DNA of 64,000 bases from Bacillota bacterium (GTDB lineage Bacteria; Bacillota; Bacilli; Paenibacillales; NBRC-103111). Below the pieces are notes generated by a model, which searched no databases, had not been told where the DNA came from, and was given only the letters and a program-made list of their open reading frames with translations. Position 1 is the stretch's first letter. Each line of letters starts with the position of its first letter. Location: the NCBI GenBank assembly GCA_023393235.1, contig JAEWMH010000080.1:1-64000 (forward strand), given 5' to 3'. Shown in pieces: positions 24,720 through 32,615 of the stretch. The position numbers and the translations under genes are program-made.

Positions 24720-25064
24720 ATGTCTGAAATCCTGGTTAATGTAGGAAAACGAATCCGTGAAATTCGAAAGTCCCGTGGTTTATCCCAAGCCGCTTTAGCA
24801 GAAAAATGTGGTTTTACCTTTTCCTATATCGGTGGTGTGGAACGGGCAGAAAAGAATATCTCTTTGTTAAACCTGGAGAAAATTGCAGAGGGTTTAGATG
24901 TAGGTGTCCATCAATTTTTTACGTATTCTTATCAGTATGAACAATTATCAAATAATGAAGCAACAATCAAAGAAATCGTTTCCTTGCTGATCAATCAAGA
25001 TTCGCAATCCATTGAGATGGTGAAAAATATCGTAGCAGAAGTGTTGAGGAATTCAAGGCAGTAA
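24720..25064 (+). CDS. XRE-family regulator, controller-protein-like
   Basis: A 114-residue protein with an N-terminal HTH_3 domain (residues about 8-62, GKRIREIRKSRGLSQAALAEK and YIGGVERAEKNISLLNLEKIAEGL) and a 45-residue helical tail. The HTH resembles controller proteins of restriction-modification systems and SinR-like regulators. No restriction or methylase gene is adjacent, so the context does not support a controller role. ATG 24720 has GAGGTG seven bases upstream; ATG 24705 does not. The DNA is noticeably AT-rich compared with the surroundings, suggesting transfer. Two decayed XRE genes follow. Confidence 0.85.
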   Translation: MSEILVNVGKRIREIRKSRGLSQAALAEKCGFTFSYIGGVERAEKNISLLNLEKIAEGLDVGVHQFFTYSYQYEQLSNNEATIKEIVSLLINQDSQSIEMVKNIVAEVLRNSRQ

Positions 25065-25090
25065 AATAAGTTATCTCCATAAGACCTAAT

Positions 25091-25120
25091 GAACAAGCGC
25101 TCTCTAGACGCTTGTTCTTT
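25091..25120 (+). terminator. Rho-independent terminator after the XRE gene
   Basis: GAACAAGCG pairs with CGCTTGTTC and is followed by TTTTT. Confidence 0.85.
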
Positions 25121-25153
25121 TTATGTTAGCAACTGGGGAGGTGTTCCTTTGAT

Positions 25154-25445
25154 ATGAAATTGAGCGAAGCCCGGAATCAAAAAAAGCTTAACCCAAGAGC
25201 AGGTTAGCCGCGCTATCAATGTTTCCCTTAAACACTATCAGAATATCGAGCATGGACTGACCTCTCCCACGGTTAATATCGCGTTGCATATTTGTGAAAT
25301 TTTAGGGGTAGACCCGCGGGAGATAGATGAATGGAAAGATAGGCGAAAGGAAGAAAAATTGAAGGGTGACGTACATTTTGAGTCAATCATCAAGCAAACC
25401 CAAGCGCACTCCCATGTTGACAACAATTATTGGGGGGATATTTAA
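25154..25445 (+). pseudogene. Frameshifted XRE-family regulator
   Basis: Starting at ATG 25154 (GGGGAGG upstream), the frame reads MKLSEARNQKKL and then stops early. Removing one A near 25190 restores TQEQVSRAINVSLKHYQNIE, GLTSPTVNIALHICEILGVD and a charged tail to TAA 25443-25445. This is a complete XRE regulator of about 96 residues broken by a single-base insertion. It lies downstream of the intact XRE gene and is no longer likely to bind DNA. Confidence 0.8.
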
Positions 25446-25456
25446 AGGAAACCAGG

Positions 25457-25660
25457 TTGACTAGAACCAACCTTCGCCAAGAGGATTTAGCAGGTATCTG
25501 CGGGGTGGACTGAGCCTACATTTCCCTGATCGAGAGAGGCAAAAACGAACCATCAGTCAGCAAATTATTTGAGCTGTGTGAAGCCATGAACCTTTCACCG
25601 ACTGAATTCTTTTCAATGTTAATCAAAGCCGCAAATACAGAGTCATCTGTTTCCGCGGCT
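25457..25660 (+). pseudogene. XRE-family regulator with in-frame stop
   Basis: The frame from TTG 25457 encodes LTRTNLRQEDLAGICGVD, then TGA (25511-25513), then AYISLIERGKNEPSVSKLFE and LCEAMNLSPTEFFSML. This is a short HTH_3 protein interrupted in the recognition region, where a codon for a small residue is normally found. AAAGGAAACCAGG upstream may be its old ribosome site. A terminator-like hairpin (AAAGCCGC with GCGGCTT and a T run, about 25628-25668) overlaps its end. Confidence 0.75.
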
Positions 25661-25703
25661 TGTTTTTTGATTTTTACGAAGTGTAATTCATTTATCCTCC
25701 CCC

Positions 25704-26555
25704 TCACCCCTCATAGTAGGCCTTCACCTTTGGCGGGAAAGGCAGTCTTTCTTGTTTCATGAGGTCCACCAGCTCGTCAAACATATCCATATAGCCAAAC
25801 TCCAAGCTGATTTCAGCGAAGTCGGTTATGTACCCGAGATAACCTGGAAAATGAAAAGTACTCTCTTGCAGGTATGGATCAGCCTTGGCCGCATCCCAAT
25901 GCTTCCGGAATTCCAGGCGGTCATGCTTATAAAAATCCATTCGGCTTTCATAAATACTGTTCATGACAAAACTCTTATTAGGGTACACCTCTGTTTTGAA
26001 CATTTCCTCGATTCTCTCAAATTCCTTCAGGGCTTCAATTTTACTACCAGATTGATAGAGGGTTGTCGCATAATTGCAAAACAAATGAAGATCATTCGTT
26101 TGCTGATACAGCTTCAGAAAATACCGGGCACCGAGGGCTCTGTGTTTCGCATTCTTGGAGTCGGATAATTCATAGGCAACATCTTTTTTGTCGCGCAGGT
26201 CCAACGAATCAAAATCCATGGCCATCAGCTTGTCCAGCCGGTTTCTTCTCCGTTTTTCCGCCTTCTCCAGCTTCTCCAGCTCTTTTAGATAAGTGACGGC
26301 CTGATGGGAGTCAGGGAATTGTTCCAGTCTCGCACGGACCTTTTGCAGGGTGCTGCCGACATCATCCACATATACTTCAAGGGCACATTCAATTTCAATG
26401 TAACTGATAAAAAGCGCAAGCTGCACATTTTCCAACCCAACATCCTGATCATGCTCTTCTAAATAGGCTAAGATGTTTGTCAGAGCCTTTTTATTTTCCT
26501 TATACTGCTTCCTTAACTCCGGAGGCAAGGCTTTTTCATCAAATGGCTTTTTCAC
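25704..26555 (-). CDS. Hypothetical helical (TPR-like) protein
   Basis: A 283-residue soluble protein. The GTG at 26555 is preceded by GAGAGGGTG; the frame extends upstream but would overlap the serine hydrolase. The chain is almost entirely helical: a charged coiled-coil-like region (LEKLEKAEKRRRNRLDKL, about residues 105-122) is followed by helical pairs resembling TPR repeats (HLFCNYATTLYQSGSKIEAL, about 155-230). This points to a scaffold or protein-interaction role. It follows the serine hydrolase by 34 bases and is probably co-transcribed with it. Family not recognised. Confidence 0.7.
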   Translation of the reverse strand: MKKPFDEKALPPELRKQYKENKKALTNILAYLEEHDQDVGLENVQLALFISYIEIECALEVYVDDVGSTLQKVRARLEQFPDSHQAVTYLKELEKLEKAEKRRRNRLDKLMAMDFDSLDLRDKKDVAYELSDSKNAKHRALGARYFLKLYQQTNDLHLFCNYATTLYQSGSKIEALKEFERIEEMFKTEVYPNKSFVMNSIYESRMDFYKHDRLEFRKHWDAAKADPYLQESTFHFPGYLGYITDFAEISLEFGYMDMFDELVDLMKQERLPFPPKVKAYYEG

Positions 26556-26589
26556 AGGGGCACCCTCTCGGTTTTTGTCAAAATCAGAC

Positions 26590-27564
26590 TCACACCTCAA
26601 ATATCGGCTCAATTGACTCCATAATAAACTCAATCCGGTCCTTCGCCTCCGGCATAAAAAGTGATGCGATGGAAACAACCAGTTTTTTCTTGGCATTGAC
26701 GTAGATGACGTTTCCTCCGTCGCCCAGGGCGGCGTAGATTTGCTCGTCTTCGTTTATAATCCACCACAGATAACCATACGAAAGCTCCCCCCAGCGGCTC
26801 TGCTCCTGAGTGCTTTCCTTGATCCACCCGGCCGGCACAATTTGTTCGCCATTCCAGAGGCCCCCTTCTGCATACAGCTGTCCCAATTTCGCCATATCCG
26901 CAGGTGTCAGGAAAAGCCCCCAGCTTGCCGTGTTGATCCCTTGCGGGTCAACAACCCATCCGGTTGTGTGCTTATCATTCATCACGGCATGATGCTCTTC
27001 TTCATTGCGCAGCACTACATGGTGCGGAACCTTGATGCCCAGCGGGGAGAATAGCTGCTCCGTCGCGAACTCCAATATGGATTGCCCCGCTGCCTGAGCC
27101 AGAATGCCGGACAAGATGTGGGTTCCGACAATGGCAGAATACATAAATTCGCCGATAGGCCCGTCGCCCCCCAATAAATCCAGGGCAGCGTTCACCCAAT
27201 TTTCACTGACAAAAAACGCTTGGTAGGGTTCCAACTCGTATTTATAAGGAGCCGTCATGGTCAGCAAATGTTTGATCGTCACGTTTTGTATAGTGGTTTC
27301 CCCTGCTTTCACCACATAGTCCGGGAAAAAATCCAGCACCTTCTGGTCCACACTCCGAATCAGTCCTTTGCCGATGGCGATGCCAATCAACGCGGAGAAC
27401 ACACTTTTGGTTACCGAAAACACATGAAGGGCGTTACCGGCGGTATAACCGTTGAAGTAGTGCTCCAAGCATGTGATGCCGTTTTGTTGTACAACAATCC
27501 CTGCGATATTCCTATAATCCCTGCTAATTGTCTGTTCAAGCTCCTTGATTTTCGTCTGATCCAT
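26590..27564 (-). CDS. Serine hydrolase, class C beta-lactamase family
   Basis: A 324-residue protein without signal peptide. The SxxK nucleophile motif is S-V-T-K at about residues 50-53. The second motif appears as Y-S-A in place of Y-x-N (FMYSAIVGTHILSGILA). The third region has GDGGNVIYVNAKKKLVV, the usual position of HxG/KTG, here G-D-G-G. The W-G-L-F-L-T-P-A-D-M-A-K helix is typical. It is probably an esterase or peptidase rather than a resistance beta-lactamase. ATG 27564 has AGGAGG ten bases upstream; ATG 27573 is nearly on top of it. Confidence 0.85.
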   Translation of the reverse strand: MDQTKIKELEQTISRDYRNIAGIVVQQNGITCLEHYFNGYTAGNALHVFSVTKSVFSALIGIAIGKGLIRSVDQKVLDFFPDYVVKAGETTIQNVTIKHLLTMTAPYKYELEPYQAFFVSENWVNAALDLLGGDGPIGEFMYSAIVGTHILSGILAQAAGQSILEFATEQLFSPLGIKVPHHVVLRNEEEHHAVMNDKHTTGWVVDPQGINTASWGLFLTPADMAKLGQLYAEGGLWNGEQIVPAGWIKESTQEQSRWGELSYGYLWWIINEDEQIYAALGDGGNVIYVNAKKKLVVSIASLFMPEAKDRIEFIMESIEPIFEV

Positions 27565-27766
27565 ACCATCCATTCCTCCTTGAGTGATAAATATTATCTA
27601 CATCAAGATGGTATATTGATTAAAAATGCTTTTCAAGTCCTTTTAAAAAATTTATTGGCGGAGGGGGCCCGCCCCCAAGGGTCACAACCTTCCCACACCA
27701 AAAAAGCCGCTACCCTTTGGGAGATTCCCCAATGTTAACGGCCTTCATTTTCCCTGTACCGAGAAT

Positions 27767-27951
27767 CTAACGAAGCTCACAAGCCTTATTTTGCGAAAAT
27801 CAGCTGGTTTGAAAATGTAACGAACGCGAGCCACGCTATTCTTTATATTGAAGCCGCTTCGGAGCCTTGGTAGGCGAAATAGGCTCTTACAGATTCGTTA
27901 GAATATAAATCTCACCATAATTGGCGAAATAACGTTGCCCATATTCGTTAG
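27767..27951. repeat. 185-bp four-arm inverted element, copy 4 (CTAACGAA variant)
   Basis: Direct arms at 27767 and 27817 and inverted arms ending at 27901 and 27951 keep the exact spacing, but the arms begin (C/G)TAACGAA in place of CTAACGGAC. It lies in a 500-base gap between divergent genes. The gap also contains a GC-rich hairpin near 27663-27680 without a T run, and no gene that I can see. Confidence 0.85.
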
Positions 27952-28065
27952 CAAATGCCCCCAAGTAAGTGTTTATCAATTTCACAGGGACTCTCTCATT
28001 TTTTGAGATTTTCGTTTATGATAGTGGTTGAACCCGGCTATTTCATAATGGAGGATGGCGACGCT

Positions 28066-28815
28066 ATGGACAAACAATCGGTTTATGATACAAACGGCCT
28101 TTATTGGGATACAAAAGGGAATGAGGTGCTGCGGGCCATTGTGCTGCCGATGTACGGCGCATTCATCTCAGATGAGAAACACCAGCTTTTCGGGGATGTC
28201 TCCGGCAAAAGGCTGCTGGAGATCGGCTGCGGAAATGGCCGCTCCTTGCAGTATCAGGGAGAACGCAACGCAGGGGAACTGTGGGGGATGGATCTGTCCC
28301 GGAACCAACTCGAAAAAACCAGACAGCTTCTCGCGGCTTGCGGACTGTCCGCAACCTTGGTCTGCTCTCCCATGGAGGAAGAATGTGGCATACCACAGCA
28401 TTATTTTGATGTTGTGTATTCGATTTATGCCATCGGCTGGACCACCGATCTGGAGGGCACCTTTTGCCGGATCGCCTCTTACCTGAAACAAGACGGTGTG
28501 TTTATATTCAGCTGGTCCCACCCAATTCACAGGTGCGCAACCGCCGAAGGACAAATGTATGCTTTTAAGAAGAGCTATTTCGATGAGTCCTGGTATTCGG
28601 TATTCCCCGATCCGTCCAAGGAGGATGTGCTGGCCTTGTCCGACCGCAAGCTATCCACTTATGTGAACGCGCTGGCCAAAGCAGGATTTGTGATTGAACA
28701 GCTGATTGAGGAAACCGAACCGGAGCTTCTGCAGCAGCGTGACCCAAACAGCGACTTTGCAAAACGCGCGGCGATGTTCCCGCTAACCTTTGTCATCAAA
28801 GCAAGGAAACGGTAA
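28066..28815 (+). CDS. Class I SAM-dependent methyltransferase
   Basis: A 249-residue protein. SAM motif I is LLEIGCGNGRSLQY (about residues 50-63), with an acidic strand-2 residue in GMDLSRNQLE. The post-motif region is DVVYSIYAIGWTTDLEGTF, followed by YLKQDGVFIFSWSHP. The tail ending FPLTFVIKARK is typical of type 11 methyltransferases. I choose ATG 28066, eleven bases after GGAGG; an earlier in-frame ATG at 28048 is possible. The gene is alone and converges on hxlR. Substrate unknown. Confidence 0.85.
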   Translation: MDKQSVYDTNGLYWDTKGNEVLRAIVLPMYGAFISDEKHQLFGDVSGKRLLEIGCGNGRSLQYQGERNAGELWGMDLSRNQLEKTRQLLAACGLSATLVCSPMEEECGIPQHYFDVVYSIYAIGWTTDLEGTFCRIASYLKQDGVFIFSWSHPIHRCATAEGQMYAFKKSYFDESWYSVFPDPSKEDVLALSDRKLSTYVNALAKAGFVIEQLIEETEPELLQQRDPNSDFAKRAAMFPLTFVIKARKR

Positions 28816-28823
28816 GTTCTGGA

Positions 28824-29186
28824 CTACTCTTCTATTTTCCAAATCACATTTTCTCCGTAGTTCTTGCCCCAATCGTACATGGCATGCAATAAGGGCATCA
28901 AGCTTTGGCCATATTCCGAGAGGGAATATTCCACCCGCGGCGGCACCTCGGCATATATCTTGCGCTGGATCAGCTGGTCTTCCTCCAGCTCACGCAGTTG
29001 GTTGGTCAATATTTTTTGGGTTACGTGGGGGATCAGACGTTTCAACTCGCTGAACCGTTTGGTGCCCTCCAGCCCAAGATGCCATAATATAATGAGCTTC
29101 CATTTGCCGCCTATAACAGCAAGCGTCAACTCCTTCTCGCAGTTGATTTCCTTCAAATTGATGCGTTCCTTTACTTCGGCGGCCAT
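28824..29186 (-). CDS. hxlR: HxlR, formaldehyde-responsive activator of hxlAB
   Basis: A 120-residue winged-helix regulator closely matching Bacillus subtilis HxlR from memory: NCEKELTLAVIGGKWKLIIL, then EGTKRFSELKRLIP, TQKIL-NQLRELE and VEYSLSEYGQSL. Cysteine 16 aligns with the cysteine that reacts with formaldehyde in the B. subtilis protein. In B. subtilis hxlR is divergent from hxlAB. Here it is downstream on the same strand, separated from hxlB by a terminator, so it probably has its own promoter. It should activate hxlAB when formaldehyde is present. Confidence 0.9.
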   Translation of the reverse strand: MAAEVKERINLKEINCEKELTLAVIGGKWKLIILWHLGLEGTKRFSELKRLIPHVTQKILTNQLRELEEDQLIQRKIYAEVPPRVEYSLSEYGQSLMPLLHAMYDWGKNYGENVIWKIEE

Positions 29187-29297
29187 GAACCAGGTCTCCC
29201 CTCATCATTTCATTTTTCGGGCGAATCTAGGATATCTCTTCATACTACACTACAGCAGGCCGCGGATGCAAAAAGGAAGCATCAACCCTATACATGC

Positions 29298-29336
29298 AAA
29301 AAGACCGGAATCCTGATGAATCAGGAATCCCGGTCT
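29298..29336 (-). terminator. Terminator of the hxlAB operon
   Basis: AGACCGGAATCCTGAT pairs with a nearly complementary arm ending CCCGGTCT. On the minus strand it is followed by TTTTTG, nine bases after the hxlB stop. Confidence 0.9.
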
Positions 29337-29344
29337 CGCTTCGC

Positions 29345-29908
29345 TTATTCCAGGTTGGCATGTCGGCTGAACATATCCGAACCGGAGACACCTTTCTTAT
29401 CCATCAACAGTAACACCAGGGTGTCCAGCCCCAATAAGAGTCCTTGCTCGAACAGCGTACCCATGGGCTGGATGGTAAACATAGCGCCGGAGGAAGCTGT
29501 GTCCTCCTTTGCGGAAGCCGGAATTCGAACGGTAACACCCGCCAATTGCCCGATGGAGGATTGTGGCTTAATTGTAACGAGCCCGATCTTTGCTCCCACG
29601 CTTGCAGCTTTTTTGGCCATCAGCAGCAGACTTACCGTTTCACCCGACCCCGAGCACAGCAGCAGCATATCCTTCGGGCCAATTCCCGGACTAACCGTCT
29701 CCCCCACCGTATAGGCCTGCAATCCCATTTGCATCAGCCGCATAGCAAAGGTCTTGCCCATCAAACCGGAACGGCCTGCCCCGGCAACGAATATTTTCTC
29801 AGACTGGAGAATCTGTTCGGCCATAGCCTGCATGTCCACGTTGTCGAGTTGGCTGAGTGTCAGCTCCAGCTCCTTCAGGATATGCGCTGCATATTGTCTG
29901 CCTCTCAT
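29345..29908 (-). CDS. hxlB: 6-phospho-3-hexuloisomerase
   Basis: A 187-residue SIS-domain enzyme that converts 3-hexulose 6-phosphate into fructose 6-phosphate, the second step of formaldehyde fixation by the ribulose monophosphate pathway. The SIS core is FVAGAGRSGLMGKTFAMRL (about residues 40-58), with the phosphate-binding CSGSGET loop and the C-terminal MFTIQPMGTLFEQGLLLGLD segment typical of HxlB. It starts five bases after the hxlA stop. The enzyme is cytosolic. Confidence 0.93.
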   Translation of the reverse strand: MRGRQYAAHILKELELTLSQLDNVDMQAMAEQILQSEKIFVAGAGRSGLMGKTFAMRLMQMGLQAYTVGETVSPGIGPKDMLLLCSGSGETVSLLLMAKKAASVGAKIGLVTIKPQSSIGQLAGVTVRIPASAKEDTASSGAMFTIQPMGTLFEQGLLLGLDTLVLLLMDKKGVSGSDMFSRHANLE

Positions 29909-29913
29909 GCCGC

Positions 29914-30546
29914 TTACCCTTGTTTGATCAGACGCTGAATTTCGGAAGCGACTGCAGCCTTGTCTGCCGCTCCGGTAATTCCGCCGCCTACAATAACCAG
30001 GTCCGGGTTGGCCTTGATCACCTCAGGCAGGGTTTCCAGCTTGATGCCGCCGGCAACGGCGGTTTTCGCGTGGGTCACCGCCCGTTTGATGGTTTGCAGA
30101 TCCTCGAAGGGGTTTTCTCCGGCAGCCTGCTGGTCATAACCGGTGTGTACACAAATATAATCCACGCCCAGCGCATCCACCTCACGTGCACGCTTCTCCA
30201 GATTCGCCACGTTTATCATATCCACCAGAATTTTCTTGTTCTGCTTCTTGGCTTCCTCGACAGCACCTTTGATGGTCATATCATTGGTGGCACCCAGGAC
30301 AGTGACCAGATCCGCTCCCGCCTCAGCCGCCTTCATGATTTCATAGCCGCCTGCATCCATAATTTTCAGGTCAGCCAGCACCTCCAGATGCGGGAAGGCA
30401 TCTTTCATTGCTTTTACCGCATGAAGACCTTCGTTAATGACGATGGGTGTACCGATTTCCACGATGTCTACATAGGGTTCCACTTCTTTCACAAGGGCGA
30501 TTCCGTCCGGGATATTGACCAGATCCAATGCCAGCTGCAATTTCAT
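29914..30546 (-). CDS. hxlA: 3-hexulose-6-phosphate synthase
   Basis: A 210-residue TIM-barrel enzyme of the orotidine phosphate decarboxylase superfamily. It condenses formaldehyde with ribulose 5-phosphate. Visible motifs are the start MKLQLALDL with the catalytic-site aspartate, VEIGTPIVINEG, ADLKIMDAGGYE (metal and catalytic residues), VHTGYDQQAAG and the phosphate-binding VIVGGGIT. Length and sequence are standard for HxlA. It is the first gene of the hxlAB operon, with an AAGGAG site upstream. The pathway detoxifies formaldehyde and can feed it into central carbon metabolism. Confidence 0.95.
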   Translation of the reverse strand: MKLQLALDLVNIPDGIALVKEVEPYVDIVEIGTPIVINEGLHAVKAMKDAFPHLEVLADLKIMDAGGYEIMKAAEAGADLVTVLGATNDMTIKGAVEEAKKQNKKILVDMINVANLEKRAREVDALGVDYICVHTGYDQQAAGENPFEDLQTIKRAVTHAKTAVAGGIKLETLPEVIKANPDLVIVGGGITGAADKAAVASEIQRLIKQG

Positions 30547-30600
30547 ATGAGTTGTCTCCTTTGTTGTTGGATTGTGAAAGGATAGCCGCTTTACTCCATC

Positions 30601-30646
30601 ATTGTAGAGTCGATTCCTCCGCCGGGGAAATACGCACTTTGAAGTG
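30601..30646 (-). promoter_or_regulatory. Putative hxlA promoter and HxlR site
   Basis: On the minus strand TACAAT (plus about 30602-30607) could be a -10 box; the region 17 bases upstream has no acceptable -35, as expected for an activated promoter. CACTTTGAAGTG (30635-30646), with 5-bp perfect arms, lies just upstream of the -35 position and is a candidate activator site. The assignment to HxlR is inference. Confidence 0.45.
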
Positions 30647-30686
30647 GTGTAGTTACGTGGACGAAACTATTGGGTATTTCCCGCAC

Positions 30687-30713
30687 AAAAAAACCTCCCG
30701 GTAAGGGGAGGCG
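30687..30713 (-). terminator. Terminator of the DUF3231 gene
   Basis: CCTCCC (30694-30699) pairs with GGGAGG (30706-30711). On the minus strand it is followed by seven T. Confidence 0.85.
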
Positions 30714-30737
30714 CAAATTATTTTCTACAGGTTTGAC

Positions 30738-31736
30738 CTACTCCATCAAACGGTCCCGGTCCTCGGCCATGGGAGGTTTTTCGAACCAGCCTTTTTCCAG
30801 CATGAGCTCCGCTCCATCCTCTGAATATAACAATTGCTCGCCGATAAGCTTTAGGTATTGGGCAGATAGATCCCTTCGCATACACACGGCTTGTCCGGCA
30901 CCGTAAAATCCTACTGCCGCCGAGGATAAAAAACCTGTGTGAAACATAATGAGCTTATCCGAAAATGGGGATGTCGTCGAATTGGTAACCATGGATTCCC
31001 AGGAAATCGGGAAGTTCAGGTTACTCTCCATGAAAAATTTATTGAATACCTCTGTCACTTTGGTGGAGAGCTCCAAGCCTCTTTGCAGATATATTCTCAG
31101 CTTTTTATCGTGGGCGACCTGGGCGAATGCCATGGATATGGCTTTGCTCAAGTAAGTCTTGTTCATGTTAAAGGTGATATTGCTGATTTCTATGGCTGTT
31201 AAGGGTCTGCGCCTTCCAAGCCAGCCTGTCATGAAGTTTTTCTCCGCCAATTCGGGAAATTCCGGAGAGTAGATGTATGGAGGCCGTGTATACAGCCCCT
31301 TGGCGAGAGCCAAATCCATAATGGCATTATATAATGCAATCGTTTCATTCAGACAATCAGTATAATACCGGCGCATATCCGCCCGGCAAGATACCTGGAG
31401 AGAAACGGCATAGCCGGTCATTCCATGGTACGACATGATGAGCATATAATTTAGAAAAAAGCTGTCCAAAAATAACCGCGGCGCTTTAAGATTGACATCC
31501 TGCTCCGTAAATCCTATAGGGATCGGAAATTTTTCGTTGGTCAGAATTTGTTTTATGTTTAAAACATGGCTTTCGGATAAGCCCAGAGCGATTTTATATA
31601 TCTCTTTGATTTCTTGATCCTCAATGATCTCCAATGCATATTTACTGAAGCAGATCGACATGGAATCATTCATAAATTGAGTCCACAACGCGGCAATTTC
31701 TGTTGAGGTTAGGATGGTGCTCAAATCATGATCCAT
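30738..31736 (-). CDS. DUF3231 family protein
   Basis: A 332-residue helical protein made of two related halves, each a ferritin-like bundle (first SMSICFSKYALEIIEDQEIK, second FNMNKTYLSKAISMAFAQVA, about 155 residues apart). From memory this duplicated layout is the DUF3231 family, found almost only in spore-forming Bacillales and distantly similar to CotF-type coat proteins. A role in the spore or mother cell is therefore possible but not shown. ATG 31736 has GGAGGT ten bases upstream; ATG 31754 has no site. It is a single-gene unit with its own terminator. Confidence 0.8.
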   Translation of the reverse strand: MDHDLSTILTSTEIAALWTQFMNDSMSICFSKYALEIIEDQEIKEIYKIALGLSESHVLNIKQILTNEKFPIPIGFTEQDVNLKAPRLFLDSFFLNYMLIMSYHGMTGYAVSLQVSCRADMRRYYTDCLNETIALYNAIMDLALAKGLYTRPPYIYSPEFPELAEKNFMTGWLGRRRPLTAIEISNITFNMNKTYLSKAISMAFAQVAHDKKLRIYLQRGLELSTKVTEVFNKFFMESNLNFPISWESMVTNSTTSPFSDKLIMFHTGFLSSAAVGFYGAGQAVCMRRDLSAQYLKLIGEQLLYSEDGAELMLEKGWFEKPPMAEDRDRLME

Positions 31737-31905
31737 TTCGGAAAAGACCTCCATTGTCCGGGCAATTTAGTCTGCCTCACAATTCCCACTCACGGCATTC
31801 TACAACATTAAGATGGTTCCGTTACAGCAAAGTTATTCATAAAATTGGAAAACCACACTTAACATTTTGAACAAGGCGTACAGGGGTACGGTACATTTCT
31901 CCGCA

Positions 31906-31936
31906 AGAAACCCGGCTGCTCAAGGCAACCGGGTTG
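31906..31936 (-). terminator. Terminator of the DUF4256 gene
   Basis: ACCCGG (31910-31915) pairs with CCGGGT (31929-31934). On the minus strand the T-rich TTTCTT follows. Confidence 0.7.
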
Positions 31937-31963
31937 GGATGGGACTATTGGATCCACGCAAAT

Positions 31964-32530
31964 TTATATCCGCAGCGAGCCACGGAAGCCTCTGGCCCCA
32001 TAGTAGGAGTCAGCCCCGTTATGGTAGAAGAAGACTTGTCCGTACCGGTAATCGCCGAAAAGTGCTCCGCCCAGCTTCCTCATCTCGGGAGGGGTCTTGA
32101 CCCAGCTGGAGGTTTTGGCATCGAACTTGCCCAGCTTCTGCAGCTCACGGAACTGGTCTTCCGTCAGGATCTCGATCCCCATATCTGCAGCCATTCCCAT
32201 TGCACTATTTTCCGGTTTGTTTTGCTTCCGGGCGTTCAGGGCTTCGTGGTCATAACACACACTTCTCCGTCCAGTGGGGCTCTCCGGCGAACAGTCCATG
32301 AAGATCAACTCATCTGCAGCCTCATCGTACCCAACCACATCCGGTTCGCCGCCGGTCCTCTCCATTTCATGGAGTGACCAGAGCTTGCCGTCAGCCGCTT
32401 CCAGCTTACGCTGTACATCGGCCCATTCCAGCCCTTCGTGACGGTTCAGGTTTTTCTCAAACCGGACTTTAAGGATACCTAACAGCTCTTCCTGCTGCTC
32501 AGCGGATAACGCCTTCTTTTCATTCGTCAC
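31964..32530 (-). CDS. DUF4256 family protein
   Basis: A 188-residue soluble protein recognised as DUF4256 by its highly conserved blocks: RFEKNLNRHEGLEW, LWSLHEMERTGGEPDVVG, DCSPESPTGRRSVCYDHEAL, MGIEILTED, and the C-terminal FYHNGADSYYGARGFRGSLR. The conserved cysteines and tyrosines suggest an enzyme or nucleic-acid-related fold, but no activity is established that I know of. It is a single-gene unit with a terminator after it. Confidence 0.85.
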   Translation of the reverse strand: MTNEKKALSAEQQEELLGILKVRFEKNLNRHEGLEWADVQRKLEAADGKLWSLHEMERTGGEPDVVGYDEAADELIFMDCSPESPTGRRSVCYDHEALNARKQNKPENSAMGMAADMGIEILTEDQFRELQKLGKFDAKTSSWVKTPPEMRKLGGALFGDYRYGQVFFYHNGADSYYGARGFRGSLRI

Positions 32531-32615
32531 GATAATCCCTCCGTTTGTAAGCTTCTTATATGTTCTGCATCACAGCCGAAACCATACGGTTTTACACAAA
32601 AATTCCAGCCCTGCC

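Noticed and set aside
27663..27680. GC-rich hairpin GGGGGCCCGCCCCC as terminator
   Set aside because: No T run follows on either strand and no gene ends there.
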